A stretch of 47,010 nt of DNA from Parashewanella hymeniacidonis. GTDB lineage: Bacteria > Pseudomonadota > Gammaproteobacteria > Enterobacterales > Shewanellaceae. Position numbers and translations under genes: made by a program. Shown here in pieces: positions 35,774-45,316 of the stretch. The DNA is taken from NCBI RefSeq assembly GCF_016900895.1, contig NZ_JAFEUN010000019.1:1-47010 (forward strand), given 5' to 3'. Position 1 is the stretch's first letter. Each line of letters begins with the position of its first letter. The notes below the pieces were generated by a model. That model saw only the letters and a list, made by a program, of their open reading frames with translations, searched no databases and was not told where the DNA came from.

Positions 35774-36745
35774 ATGAAACTGACAAGGCTTGTCGGCGCT
35801 ATGACTTTAACTGCAGCTGGGCTATTCTCTGTAGCTTCTACAGCAGCAATCGACCCTAAATTGCCGACTTACGAGAAGAGCAGTGGTGTTTCTGGTAATC
35901 TATCTTCTGTTGGTTCTGATACTTTAGCAAACATGATGACGCTATGGGCTGAAGAGTTTCAACAACTTTATCCAAACGTAAACATTCAGATTCAAGCAGC
36001 AGGTTCTTCAACTGCACCTCCAGCATTAACTGAAGGTACGTCTCAATTTGGTCCAATGAGCCGTAAAATGAAGCCTAATGAAGTTGAATCATTTGAAAAG
36101 CATTATGGCTATAAGCCAACAGCCGTTCGTGTTGCAATTGATGCTCTGGCTGTTTTTGTACACAAAGATAACCCAGTGAAGGGATTAAGCATTCAACAAA
36201 TCGATGGCATTTTTTCTTCTACTCACAAGTGTGGTGGTAAAGACGTTAAGCGTTGGGGTGATGTTGGTTTGAAAGGTAACTGGGCTCAAAAAGACATTCA
36301 GTTATACGGCCGCAACTCAGTTTCTGGTACTTACGGTTACTTCAAAAAGAAAGCACTTTGTAAAGGTGATTTCAAAGCGAATGTTAACGAGCAACCAGGT
36401 TCTGCATCTGTAGTGCAGTCTGCATCTCAATCTTTAAATGCTATTGGCTATTCAGGTATCGGTTATAAAACGGCTGGCGTAAAAGCAGTGGCATTGTCTA
36501 AGAAAGGCAAAAAGTATATCAAAGCAACATCTGAAAATGCTGCTAACGGTACTTACCCACTTTCGCGTTACTTATATGTTTATGTAAACAAGCATCCGAA
36601 CAAGGATTTAGACCCAATGCAGCGTGAGTATTTACGCTATATATTGTCTAAACAAGGTCAAAAAGTTGTTGAGAAAGATGGCTATGTTGCACTTCCAAGT
36701 AAAGTAGCAATGAAAGATCTTAAAAAGCTTGGTATTAAATTATAA
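35774..36745 (+). CDS. pstS: Phosphate-binding periplasmic protein PstS
   Basis: 323 residues from ATG 35774, preferred over TTG 35762 because GGAG lies 6 nt before the ATG. Signal peptide to about residue 26 (STAAI). Phosphate-cradle strings: [15 protein letters not shown] (start of the ligand site), [23 protein letters not shown], and [23 protein letters not shown]. This is the phosphate-ABC substrate-binding family, of the longer PstS/SphX-like type. No pstC, pstA or pstB gene follows within the next 10 kb, so the permease is elsewhere. A hairpin closes the gene at 36782. Confidence 0.92.
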   Translation: MKLTRLVGAMTLTAAGLFSVASTAAIDPKLPTYEKSSGVSGNLSSVGSDTLANMMTLWAEEFQQLYPNVNIQIQAAGSSTAPPALTEGTSQFGPMSRKMKPNEVESFEKHYGYKPTAVRVAIDALAVFVHKDNPVKGLSIQQIDGIFSSTHKCGGKDVKRWGDVGLKGNWAQKDIQLYGRNSVSGTYGYFKKKALCKGDFKANVNEQPGSASVVQSASQSLNAIGYSGIGYKTAGVKAVALSKKGKKYIKATSENAANGTYPLSRYLYVYVNKHPNKDLDPMQREYLRYILSKQGQKVVEKDGYVALPSKVAMKDLKKLGIKL

Positions 36746-36781
36746 ATAGTGACTTCTCATCATTAGAGATTTCATTTGAAA

Positions 36782-36808
36782 ATGCCAGTCAGTAATCCTG
36801 ACTGGCAT
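36782..36808 (+). terminator. Terminator-like hairpin after pstS
   Basis: ATGCCAGTCAG (36782-36792) pairs perfectly with CTGACTGGCAT (36798-36808) around TAATC. The first T-run (TTTTT) comes only about 12 nt later, after AGGTCTAAGCC, so termination efficiency is uncertain. Confidence 0.65.
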
Positions 36809-37358
36809 AGGTCTAAGCCTTTTTAAATGAAAGCTGTATTTCACTCCATTCTCGATATGTAATCAAATGTGACCCACTCAGAGTAGTTTAGCCGCTGAAA
36901 AACTCCCGAAGGACAAGGCGAAAGATTTTCATATGCTGGAGGACATTAAAGTTTGAAACTTTTTACTTCCGAAGTTCGAAACTCACTTTTGTCGGATAAA
37001 AGTTTGCCAGAAATGAGTTAGGTTAAATACTCTAAGTAGGGCTCAGATTACGCTAAGTCTTTCCTAATTTGATAAATAATAGCATCACAATTAACTGGAT
37101 ATAACTTCCTCAAATAACATTTAAATGAAAGATAAACGGTCTCCCAAACTTACAGATCACGGTTATTACATTTGACTCGTAACTCTACCTAGATATTCCT
37201 GATGGAATTTTGTTAATCCTACAGAGGTTAAATAAAATTCATTATTTATAACTTATGAGCTGCGTTAATTTACTAGATTGTAGGTGATATCAGCATAGAG
37301 CTGCCTGAACCAGACGTCGTATTTAAAACGTTACATTAGGAATGTGGAGTGAAGATTT
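36809..37358. other. Non-coding gap upstream of the 632-residue orphan gene
   Basis: About 550 bp without a credible gene. It holds an AAAGTTT-G-AAACTTT palindrome (36948-36962) followed by the similar word AAGTTCGAAACT about 10 nt later, otherwise no strong repeat. It must contain the promoter of the downstream gene; GGAG at 37345-37348 is its ribosome site. No tRNA or att site was seen. Confidence 0.4.
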
Positions 37359-39257
37359 ATGAGTGCAGCTTTTCCTGATACTAGAGTATACCCTTTAAGT
37401 TTAGCCTCTTGCCAACAGCCAATTGATTTTTCCAAAATGGCAGATGTAGACATTTTAAAAAATCTGAAGTTCATGGATTATAAAGACCATGAAAGAACAA
37501 AAACATCCATTGGCTTGGTGCTAGGCTATCTTAAACTAGCAGGTAAGGAAGAAGCTGAATACACAAAATATCCATGCAGTATCTACCTAGAAGGTTTTAT
37601 AGAACTTTTAGAACAATTACCAATGGATATACAACGTAATTTCAGCATAACGAGTGAAACACTTAATGAAGGGGGGGAAACCTGTAGAGTTATTCGTTTA
37701 TTTGTATGTTCGGCGGAAGATGCGTCAATAATTGTTGAATTTAAAATACCTAAAGATAAGAGCAGTGAAACGACTTTATTTGAAGATACAAAGTGTAATG
37801 ACTTTATTCGAAGTATCTATAGATTAACACAAAGACAACAATGTGGAACTCCAGCACATCAAAAACTCCGAAACGTTACTGTTAGGTTGAAATACCACTC
37901 ACCGGAAGTTCCATCAACCATTGACAGTCATTCCTCGTCTGCGTCAGCATCTTTGGCGATCACCAAAACATCAGCCTTACAAGATAAATCGGACTATTTC
38001 TCTTTTCCTGATACGGTTGCATTTGATAAAAGCCAAACAGAAGGTAGTACAGATATAGGTTTTTACGAAGGTGTTAATAATGTATTAACTCGTCCTGAAA
38101 ATTACCATGGCAATGCAATAGGGTTAATTAATTCAGTAGTGTATTTACCTGGTGAATATACCTTCCTCTTCATTGTGGAACGTGACCAAGGAGCCAGTTG
38201 TTGCATAGGGGTTGTACCCAATGTTGATTTAACACTTTCGGCTTTAGAGTTAATTGATGCAGTAAATAGAGCGGGTAATAATATTTATGCGAGTTCAAAG
38301 GTGCATTGCATTCGTTCCTTTCATGGCAGGGTTTATCAAAATGGAAAAGAGGCTAAAGGGATAAAGGTTGATAAATTCTGGGAGCAAGGAACTTCGGTGG
38401 AAATGAAAATAACTGTGACAAAAAATAAAGCTGATATATGGTTTACTGTCGACAACAGACCTCAACTTTGCGATAAAGCCCACCCTAATGGGCAGCCTGT
38501 ATTCTCTAATGTTTCTGTACCTTTGAGACCCTTAGTCGGATTCTATGCAGGAATGGAAAAAAAGATTACTCTCCTTCATGGAGAATTTACTGCCCCACAA
38601 CTGGAATCTCCCGAGGTGCATCGGCCTCAACATCCTACTATAATGACAGAAATCCAAAGGCTGTCTATGTCTGATTATAGCTGGCCTGAAATAGTGGGGT
38701 TTTGCCCGAAGTATATTGTTGGAAATATTACAGTAGCTAAAAATTTAAGTGGCTCTTACGTAGAAAGGGCTTCATCTGAAAACAACGTAGCTTTATGTTG
38801 CTTAAATTGTATTTGCAATGCGCCAGGAACTTATGAGTTTAAATTTGATTTCACAGATGAAGGCAACGGAACTTGTGTTGGTTTTTTTGAAAATACAAGA
38901 GAACAAATAATAAAAGACCTTGTTAAGCCTGAAGATATTGACTCCATGTTGGGTAACCATAACTTGTGCGTTTTGCGTTTTTCTGACGCAACATGTTTCG
39001 ATAGAAATATGAAACCAGAACAATTATCTAAAGTTTCACATATCAACCCAGCGACAGCAAAACTAGTATTCGAAGTACAAGTAAAAAGTGATAGGAGTTC
39101 AGATATTATATTACACTTGACTAGTAGAACTAACTCTGATGAAAAATTCTTAATTTCAACAGACATGAAAAGACTAACTCCTTTCGTTGCCTACTTTGGT
39201 AAAGGGAAGCAAACTTCTAAGTTAAAAGCCGCAAGTTATACCCCACTGAATAACTGA
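37359..39257 (+). CDS. Orphan protein with two tandem SPRY-like units, family not recognised
   Basis: 632 residues, no signal peptide and no membrane segment, so probably cytoplasmic unless exported by a special system. The N-terminal 185 residues match nothing I know. A Ser-rich linker (about 185-205) follows. Two related units come next: A (about 215-412) and B (about 442-630). They align at 252-285 and 476-509, sharing a pattern of A-x-G/C-L-x-N/C, PGEY/TYEF, F, D-Q/E-G and C-x-GV/GF, and again at LRPLVGFY versus LTPFVAYF. Unit A ends with W-x-x-G-x-x-V, IWFTVDN and PLRPLVGFYAG, an order reminiscent of B30.2/SPRY domains that bind proteins. It is unusually Cys-rich in the repeats (CC at 281-282, CCLNCIC at 480-486). 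It stands alone between pstS and dcp, with long gaps on both sides; a host- or phage-directed binding role would be a guess. Confidence 0.6.
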   Translation: MSAAFPDTRVYPLSLASCQQPIDFSKMADVDILKNLKFMDYKDHERTKTSIGLVLGYLKLAGKEEAEYTKYPCSIYLEGFIELLEQLPMDIQRNFSITSETLNEGGETCRVIRLFVCSAEDASIIVEFKIPKDKSSETTLFEDTKCNDFIRSIYRLTQRQQCGTPAHQKLRNVTVRLKYHSPEVPSTIDSHSSSASASLAITKTSALQDKSDYFSFPDTVAFDKSQTEGSTDIGFYEGVNNVLTRPENYHGNAIGLINSVVYLPGEYTFLFIVERDQGASCCIGVVPNVDLTLSALELIDAVNRAGNNIYASSKVHCIRSFHGRVYQNGKEAKGIKVDKFWEQGTSVEMKITVTKNKADIWFTVDNRPQLCDKAHPNGQPVFSNVSVPLRPLVGFYAGMEKKITLLHGEFTAPQLESPEVHRPQHPTIMTEIQRLSMSDYSWPEIVGFCPKYIVGNITVAKNLSGSYVERASSENNVALCCLNCICNAPGTYEFKFDFTDEGNGTCVGFFENTREQIIKDLVKPEDIDSMLGNHNLCVLRFSDATCFDRNMKPEQLSKVSHINPATAKLVFEVQVKSDRSSDIILHLTSRTNSDEKFLISTDMKRLTPFVAYFGKGKQTSKLKAASYTPLNN

Positions 39258-39906
39258 GTGTTCTAACAAAATATCCATCTCAAATGTGCTTGGATTTTAC
39301 TGAAGTAAAATTAGACTTTCCAAGTAGGATTTATTTAGTCGCAAGCTTACATTTGGGGCAAAACCAAGCCAGTAATTTCAGATAACGTTGAGGGCTGCAA
39401 CAGTTCCCCATGGCAAAGTTGTAATTCCCAGTTGGTTAAAAATAGCGTATGCGCAGCATGGACGCTGCGCTAGATTCTGGGGTGCATGGTCGTTATAGCA
39501 CATCCATGTGCTTCACGACATTCAAGCGTCCTGCCTATCAGATGCACCATAGGAAGCGTTAGTTATTTTTTGCCATAAGAGGAATTACGTTTAACTTTGC
39601 GGGGCGGCACTGGGGTTTCCAAAGGGGAATTTGCTGAAGAATTCCCCTTTTGGCGGTGTGGTGTGCAGCCCCACGACTTTATAAACTTCATAGAAGTTTT
39701 GCTGTTTAAGCATTTAACGCGATGTTTCAAATCAATAAGGTAAGGCGCTGGATTCTCACTATAGATAAGTGGGAATGACGATATTATTTTGAATTTAGCT
39801 CATTGAAACCTATAAAGGTTTGGGGCAGAAGCTGGTTAAAATGAAGGTGATTGCCAGCTTAAACAGCCCGAAAAGTTTTAAGCTTTATTGTTTTATTTGA
39901 ATTTTA
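39258..39906. repeat. Palindrome-rich non-coding DNA after the orphan gene
   Basis: Several nested inverted repeats follow one another: CAAATGT (39281-39287)/ACATTTG (39349-39355) enclosing CTTGGA/TCCAAG and ATTTTAC-TGAA-GTAAAAT (39294-39311); GCGCAGC (39451-39457)/GCTGCGC (39464-39470); GGTGCAT (39481-39487)/ATGCACC (39542-39548) enclosing GTCGT/ACGAC and GCACAT-CC-ATGTGC; a 10-bp stem GGGGCGGCAC (39601-39610)/GTGCAGCCCC (39663-39672) enclosing AAAGGGGAATT (39621-39631)/AATTCCCCTTT (39640-39650); and ATTCTCACT/AGTGGGAAT (39752-39776), a common dispersed-repeat motif. No coding frame is credible. It could be a structured RNA, worn repeat elements or transposon debris. Confidence 0.5.
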
Positions 39907-40023
39907 TTGTCCACCGACACCATAATTTTTTGTTGCACGTTTTTATGTTATCCCGATAGTACTTCAAACTTGCGCCTCACTCTGAAGCCCCTTCGCTCGA
40001 TGGTAATACGATCATTGACGCAT

Positions 40024-40059
40024 AAAAAATCCGATATCAGAAAATCTGGTATCGGATTT
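40024..40059 (-). terminator. Terminator after the M3 peptidase gene
   Basis: AAATCCGATATCAGA (40027-40041) pairs with TCTGGTATCGGATTT (40045-40059), one G-T pair. Read on the minus strand it is followed by a T-run from the A6 at 40024-40029. Strong intrinsic terminator 76 bp past the stop codon. Confidence 0.85.
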
Positions 40060-40134
40060 ATAAAATTCATCAAGTTTGAGCCGTGCTTATTTGAATAATC
40101 TCAAATAAAAGTACTCATCATCAAATGAGTTAAA

Positions 40135-42321
40135 TTACTGAGCTAGCAAACCACGGCTACGAAGCAATGGCTCGATACCAGCTTCTTTACCACGGAACTC
40201 TTTATACAGCTTCATAGGATCTTCACTTCCACCTTGTGAAAGAACGGTACCCATAAAAGCTTCCGCTGTAGCTTTATCAAAGATACCGTTTTCTTTAAAC
40301 GCTTCGAATGCGTCAGCACCTAAGATATCAGACCAAATGTAGCTGTAGTAACCAGCACTGTAACCACCTGCAAAAATGTGCGAGAAGTACGTGCTGCGAT
40401 AGCGCGGTGCAATCTCACCAATTAAGCCCATTTTTTTAACTGATGCAGTTTCAAATGCAGCAGCATCTTGAGGCTTAGTATCAGTCAGTGTATGCCAATC
40501 TAAATCAAGTAGCGTTGCAGCCATGTATTCAACGGTGGCAAAGCCTTGGTTGAATTTGCTTGCAGCTTGAATTTTATTTACAAGCTCTTGTGGAATAACT
40601 TCACCTGTTTTGTAGTGCTTAGCAAACTGCGCTAACACTTCAGGCTGAGTCATCCAGTTCTCCATTACTTGAGATGGGAACTCAACATAGTCACGCGGTA
40701 CAGAAGTACCTGCTTGTGAGCGGTAGTTTACTTTTGAAAGCATACCGTGCAATGCATGACCAAACTCATGGAATAATGTGCTTGCTTCGTCAAACGTTAA
40801 TAATGCTGGCTCACCTTCAGCTGGGCGAGGGTAGTTCAATACGTTAACGATGATAGGTTTAGAATCAACACCATTCATGTTGTATTGTTGACGGTAAGAA
40901 TTCATCCACGCACCACCACGCTTGCTATCACGAATGAAGTAGTCACCCATGAATACAGCCATCAGCTCATCGTTTTTGTCGTAAACTTCCCAAGTACGAA
41001 CTTCTTCGTTGTATTTAGGCAAGTCAGTACGCTCTTTAACTGTTATGCCGTATAGGCGGTTAGCCGTATAGAACACACCCTTAAGCGTATTTTCTAATGA
41101 GAAATATGGACGAGTTTGTTGTTCGTTAAAGCTGTATTTAGCAACACGAATTTTGTCAGAGTAATACCACCAATCCCAAGCCGCAACTTTGAACTTGCCA
41201 CCGTCTGCATCAATCATTTTTTGAATGTCAGCAGCTTCAGCTTTTGCTTGTGCTAAGGCAGCAGGCCAGATACGGTTTAGCAGTTTATAAACATTGTCTG
41301 CAGTTTTAGCGGTACGCTCTTCTAATACGAAATCGGCGTGAGTTTTATAACCCATTAATTGAGCACGCTCAGCACGTAATGCTGCGATTTTTGCTAATGT
41401 TTCTTTGTTGTCATTCGCATTGTCGTTGTTACCGCGCTCGATATAACCTTTGTAGATTTTTTCACGTAATTCACGGTTGTCTGCATAAGTTAAAAACGGC
41501 GTGATAGATGGGCGTGACGTAGTGAATACCCACTTGCCTTCATGTCCACGTTTAGTAGCCATGTTAGCCGCACTTGCGATGACATCGTCAGGTAAACCTG
41601 CAAGGTCTTCCTTGTTGTCGATAACCATTTCAAATGCGTTTGTTTCAGCAAGTAGGTTGTCACCAAACTTAAGGTTTAGCTTGCCGATTTGAGCATTTAA
41701 GTCACGCAGTTTTTCTTTATCCGCTTCGTTCAGGTTTGCACCGCCACGAGTGAATGATTTATAGCTGTTCTCTAAAAGGCGAGTTTGTGCCGTATTTAGA
41801 TTGAGTGCATTTCTGCGCTCGTAAACTGATTTAACACGCTGAAACAGCTTATCGTTTAGGTAGATATCATCGTTTAGTGATGAGAGCATTGGAGAAACTT
41901 CTTTGCTAAGCTCTTGAAGTTTGTCAGTAGTATCTGCGCCAGTTAAGTTATAAAAAACACTCGCAACTTTAGAGACTAAGTTACCTGAAAACTCCATTGC
42001 TTCAATGGTGTTCGCAAATGTAGGCTCGTCAGTGTTATTGGCAATAGCATCAATTTCAGCACGTTGCTGTTTAATGCCTTCTTTGAATGCTGGAAGGTAA
42101 TGTTCTTCTTTGATTTTTGCAAAATCAGGCATGCCAAAGAAAGTGTCGTATGGCTTGAAGAATGGGTTGTCAGCTTGCTTGGCTGCAACTTGCTCTACAG
42201 CTTTAGCAGGTTTGGTTGCACCTTGCGTTGCTTTGTCTTCTGTTTCTTCGCTACCGCAAGCTGTTAAGGCTAACGCTAAAGTAATAGCGCTGACTAAGGG
42301 CTTGATTCTCGAACCTTTCAT
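40135..42321 (-). CDS. dcp: M3-family dipeptidyl carboxypeptidase lipoprotein
   Basis: 728 residues from ATG 42321, chosen over the longer frame to 42393 because GGGAG precedes it and the lipoprotein signal SAITLALALTAC (lipobox Cys22) begins just after. The M3 thimet-oligopeptidase fold includes the zinc site HEFGH (518-522) with downstream Glu in EFPSQVMENW. FVLEERTAKTADNVYKLL and YFSHIFAGGYSAGYYSY are Dcp-type blocks. It removes C-terminal dipeptides and probably acts in the periplasm on imported peptides. It is a single-gene unit with its own terminator. Confidence 0.9.
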   Translation of the reverse strand: MKGSRIKPLVSAITLALALTACGSEETEDKATQGATKPAKAVEQVAAKQADNPFFKPYDTFFGMPDFAKIKEEHYLPAFKEGIKQQRAEIDAIANNTDEPTFANTIEAMEFSGNLVSKVASVFYNLTGADTTDKLQELSKEVSPMLSSLNDDIYLNDKLFQRVKSVYERRNALNLNTAQTRLLENSYKSFTRGGANLNEADKEKLRDLNAQIGKLNLKFGDNLLAETNAFEMVIDNKEDLAGLPDDVIASAANMATKRGHEGKWVFTTSRPSITPFLTYADNRELREKIYKGYIERGNNDNANDNKETLAKIAALRAERAQLMGYKTHADFVLEERTAKTADNVYKLLNRIWPAALAQAKAEAADIQKMIDADGGKFKVAAWDWWYYSDKIRVAKYSFNEQQTRPYFSLENTLKGVFYTANRLYGITVKERTDLPKYNEEVRTWEVYDKNDELMAVFMGDYFIRDSKRGGAWMNSYRQQYNMNGVDSKPIIVNVLNYPRPAEGEPALLTFDEASTLFHEFGHALHGMLSKVNYRSQAGTSVPRDYVEFPSQVMENWMTQPEVLAQFAKHYKTGEVIPQELVNKIQAASKFNQGFATVEYMAATLLDLDWHTLTDTKPQDAAAFETASVKKMGLIGEIAPRYRSTYFSHIFAGGYSAGYYSYIWSDILGADAFEAFKENGIFDKATAEAFMGTVLSQGGSEDPMKLYKEFRGKEAGIEPLLRSRGLLAQ

Positions 42322-42536
42322 TTGGGTTCTCCCATTCTGTTGTTGTTTTTTGCCATTCATTAAGTATGAATAGCTGATGTAGAAAACCCTCAAGACAGCT
42401 ACTGGCTTGAGGGTTAAAATAAGTAATCTATTTTTTTACCACGAATCGAGGGGGCAGAGCTAGTCAAATCCACTAAACTTTGTAACAAATATTTCAAAAA
42501 GTGAATTTATACCCATGAGACTATTCAGTGATCTAT

Positions 42537-44414
42537 TTAAAAGGGACGTAGCTGTTGTTTAATCTCATCAAGTATTGCTGGATCGTCAATGGTTGATGGA
42601 ATGACATACTCTTGCCCATCAACAATTTGCCTCAACACTTTGCGTAAAATCTTACCTGAGCGAGTTTTGGGTAGCCTTTCGACAATCAGAGCTGTTTTGA
42701 AGCAGGCAATAGCACCAATTTGTTCTCGAACTAAATGTACTAACTCTTTTTGAATGGTTTGATGTTGAAGCTCAATACCATCTTTTAATACGACGAGCCC
42801 GAGTGGTAGTTGACCCTTAAGTTCATCTTGTACGCCAATAACTGCACACTCTGCAATAGCATGATGTGAGGCAACAATTTCTTCCATTTCACCAGTTGAA
42901 AGTCGGTGGCCGGCGACATTAATCACATCATCGGTTCTGCCCATAATGAATAAGTAGCCATCATCATCGATATAACCACCATCACCAGAAACATAGTAAC
43001 CAGGGAACTGTTCCAAATAAGAACGACGAAAACGGTCAGAATCGCCCCAAATGGTCGGTAAGCAACCTGGTGGTAACGGCAGTTGAATGGCGACAAAACC
43101 TTGTTCGTTCGTCGTAAGTTTTTCACCTGACTCATCCAAAATATCAATATTGAAACCCGGTACAGGCACGGTTGCTGATCCGGGCTTTGTTTCCATCATT
43201 TCAAGGCCAACAGGGTTCGCTGCAATAGGCCAACCTGTCTCCGTTTGCCACCAATGATCAACGAGTGGTAAACCTGTCTTTTCTTGTAACCAGTGGTAAG
43301 TTGGCGGATCTAAACGTTCTCCGGCGAGGTACAAACGTTCTAACTTACTGAGATCATATTGTTTTAGAAACTCAGCTTCAGGATCATCCTTGCGAACGGC
43401 GCGAAAGGCCGTGGGCGCAGTGAACATTGTTTTTACGTTATGCTCAGCACATACTCGCCAAAAGGCTCCTGCGTCTGGCGTTTTGACTGGTTTACCCTCA
43501 TAGATAATGGTTGTGCAGCCCGTTAAAAGAGGGGCATAAACAATGTATGAATGGCCGACGACCCAACCAACATCTGAGGCTGCCCAATATACATCACCGG
43601 GTTCAACGCCATAAACGGTGTCCATTGAGTAGCGTAATGCTACGGCATGGCCACCATTATCACGCATAACACCTTTCGGTTTTCCTGTTGTACCTGAAGT
43701 ATAAAGAATATAAAGAGGATCAGTACCTTTCAAGGCAACAGGATCGGCAGGTGATGCTTTAGAGGTCAGTTCTGCCCAATCTAAATCACGCCCTTCAATT
43801 AATTCAGCATTCACTTGTGGACGTTGAAGAATGACACAATGAGACGGTTTGTGCTCTGATTGCTCGATAGCATCATCCAATAATGGTTTATACGGTAGAA
43901 CCTTATCTACTTCGATACCACAAGAGGCTGAAACAATCACTTTAGGTGTAGCGTCTTCAATTCTAACGGCTAACTCGTGCGGGGCGAAGCCACCAAAGAC
44001 CACGGAGTGCACTGCGCCTAGACGGGCACAGGCTAGCATCGCCACTGCTGCTTCTGGCACCATGGGCATATAAATGACAACACGATCGCCTTTTTCGACG
44101 CCTAAACTTTGTAATGCGCCAGCAAATTTAGCGACTTGCTCAGTGAGTTCAGAATAGGTAATTTTTTTTATGGTATTGGTTACTGGAGAATCATAGATAA
44201 TGGCATCTTGATCACCACGACCTTGTGAAACATGGTAGTCGAGTGCTAAATAAGAGGTGTTAAGCTCACCATCAGCGTACCACCGATGAAAACCTTCAGC
44301 ATCTTGAGATAAAGGTCGCTTAGGTGATTTATACCAGTCAATTAATCCCGCCTTCTGATGCCAAAACGCTTCGGAGTTCTCAATTGATTGAAGGTACTCT
44401 TCCTGGTAACTCAT
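42537..44414 (-). CDS. prpE: Propionyl-CoA synthetase
   Basis: 625 residues from the ATG at 44414; an in-frame ATG at 44438 would add 8 residues and lacks a ribosome site. Acyl-adenylate family: ILYTSGTTGKPKGVMRD (P-loop-like A3), WWQTETGWPI, GRTDDVINVAGHRLSTGEMEE, and the acylated Lys in LPKTRSGKILRK. Overall closer to PrpE than to acetyl-CoA synthetase, as judged from RDNGGHAVALRYSMDTVYG and the lengths. It activates propionate (and acetate) to the CoA ester. No prpBCD genes are adjacent, so it is separate from the methylcitrate cluster in this window. Confidence 0.88.
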   Translation of the reverse strand: MSYQEEYLQSIENSEAFWHQKAGLIDWYKSPKRPLSQDAEGFHRWYADGELNTSYLALDYHVSQGRGDQDAIIYDSPVTNTIKKITYSELTEQVAKFAGALQSLGVEKGDRVVIYMPMVPEAAVAMLACARLGAVHSVVFGGFAPHELAVRIEDATPKVIVSASCGIEVDKVLPYKPLLDDAIEQSEHKPSHCVILQRPQVNAELIEGRDLDWAELTSKASPADPVALKGTDPLYILYTSGTTGKPKGVMRDNGGHAVALRYSMDTVYGVEPGDVYWAASDVGWVVGHSYIVYAPLLTGCTTIIYEGKPVKTPDAGAFWRVCAEHNVKTMFTAPTAFRAVRKDDPEAEFLKQYDLSKLERLYLAGERLDPPTYHWLQEKTGLPLVDHWWQTETGWPIAANPVGLEMMETKPGSATVPVPGFNIDILDESGEKLTTNEQGFVAIQLPLPPGCLPTIWGDSDRFRRSYLEQFPGYYVSGDGGYIDDDGYLFIMGRTDDVINVAGHRLSTGEMEEIVASHHAIAECAVIGVQDELKGQLPLGLVVLKDGIELQHQTIQKELVHLVREQIGAIACFKTALIVERLPKTRSGKILRKVLRQIVDGQEYVIPSTIDDPAILDEIKQQLRPF

Positions 44415-44584
44415 ATTCACACCCACTTTAACTTTCATCCGTTGTCGGTTCAGTGTAGTGAAACCTTATAGTTTGGAAATTAGACAAAGGTCGAAGTGGG
44501 TAGGTGAGCTTTCATTCTCTCTTACAAAAAACAATATTATGGTTCGTGTTACAATCTGCACCCCACAATTTAACAAGGAGATAC

Positions 44585-45316
44585 ATGAATATAGTTGTCG
44601 TGGTTACAGGAGCAAGTAGAGGGATAGGTGCCGCAACGGCATTATTACTTGCCAAAAAAGGCTATAAAATCTGCATTAATTATAAAAACAATCGTAAGTT
44701 GGCTGAAAGCTTAGTTAATATCATTTCTCAACAGGGCGGTTTTGCCAAATCTTTTCAAGCTGATGTTTCAAAAGAAGTCGAAGTTAACAAGCTAATTGAT
44801 TTCACAAATGCCGAGTTAGGGGCCGTTACTCACTTGGTTAATAATGTCGGTATTTTACAAAAACAATCCCAACTTGTTGAGTTATCAGAAGATCGTATTA
44901 ATCATATTCTTTCAAATAATGTCACCAGTTACTTTTTATGCAGCAAAGCTGCACTAGCAACAATGAAAAGCGGCAGTGCAATTGTGAATGTGGGTTCTGC
45001 AGCTTCGCGCCTAGGGGCTCCCAATGAATATATTGATTACGCTGCGTCTAAAGGTGCGATTGATTCATTAACGAAAGGGTTGTCTTTAGAGGTGGCGCCA
45101 CAAAATATTCGAGTAAATTGCGTTCGGCCAGGTTTGATTGAAACGGGCATTCATGCCGATGGCGGTGAATCTGATAGAGCCATTCGCACCGGTAAATCAT
45201 TACCACTAGGTCGAAGCGGAAAACCAGAAGAAGTTGCGCAAGCGATCGCTTGGCTATTGTCTGACGAAGCATCATTCGTAACGGGTTCGTTTATTGATTT
45301 AGCAGGAGGAGCATAA
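44585..45316 (+). CDS. SDR-family NAD(P)-dependent oxidoreductase
   Basis: 243 residues from ATG 44585, supported by AAGGAGAT; an upstream in-frame start at 44504 is rejected. Classical short-chain dehydrogenase: cofactor motif TGASRGIG (8-15), NNVG (86-89), N111, catalytic S138, Y152 and K156 (YAASK), and the PG...ETGIH block. C-terminal SEVTGS-type ending reads ASFVTGSFIDLAGGA. It resembles 3-oxoacyl-ACP reductases and glucose-dehydrogenase-like enzymes; the substrate is unknown. The stop overlaps the start of the LysE gene (TAATG), so the two are translationally coupled. Confidence 0.88.
   Translation: MNIVVVVTGASRGIGAATALLLAKKGYKICINYKNNRKLAESLVNIISQQGGFAKSFQADVSKEVEVNKLIDFTNAELGAVTHLVNNVGILQKQSQLVELSEDRINHILSNNVTSYFLCSKAALATMKSGSAIVNVGSAASRLGAPNEYIDYAASKGAIDSLTKGLSLEVAPQNIRVNCVRPGLIETGIHADGGESDRAIRTGKSLPLGRSGKPEEVAQAIAWLLSDEASFVTGSFIDLAGGA

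Noticed and set aside
39258-39560. attC-like recombination site that would make the orphan gene an integron cassette (CTAACAAA at 39262 and GCGTTAG near 39556)
   Set aside because: The two core-like words are about 300 bp apart, too far for normal attC sites, without the L'/L'' boxes; no integrase gene or second site in the window.
39907-40098. 63-codon plus-strand frame before the M3 peptidase gene
   Set aside because: It reads through the dcp terminator stem and ends near the convergent gene; no ribosome site and no domain features.
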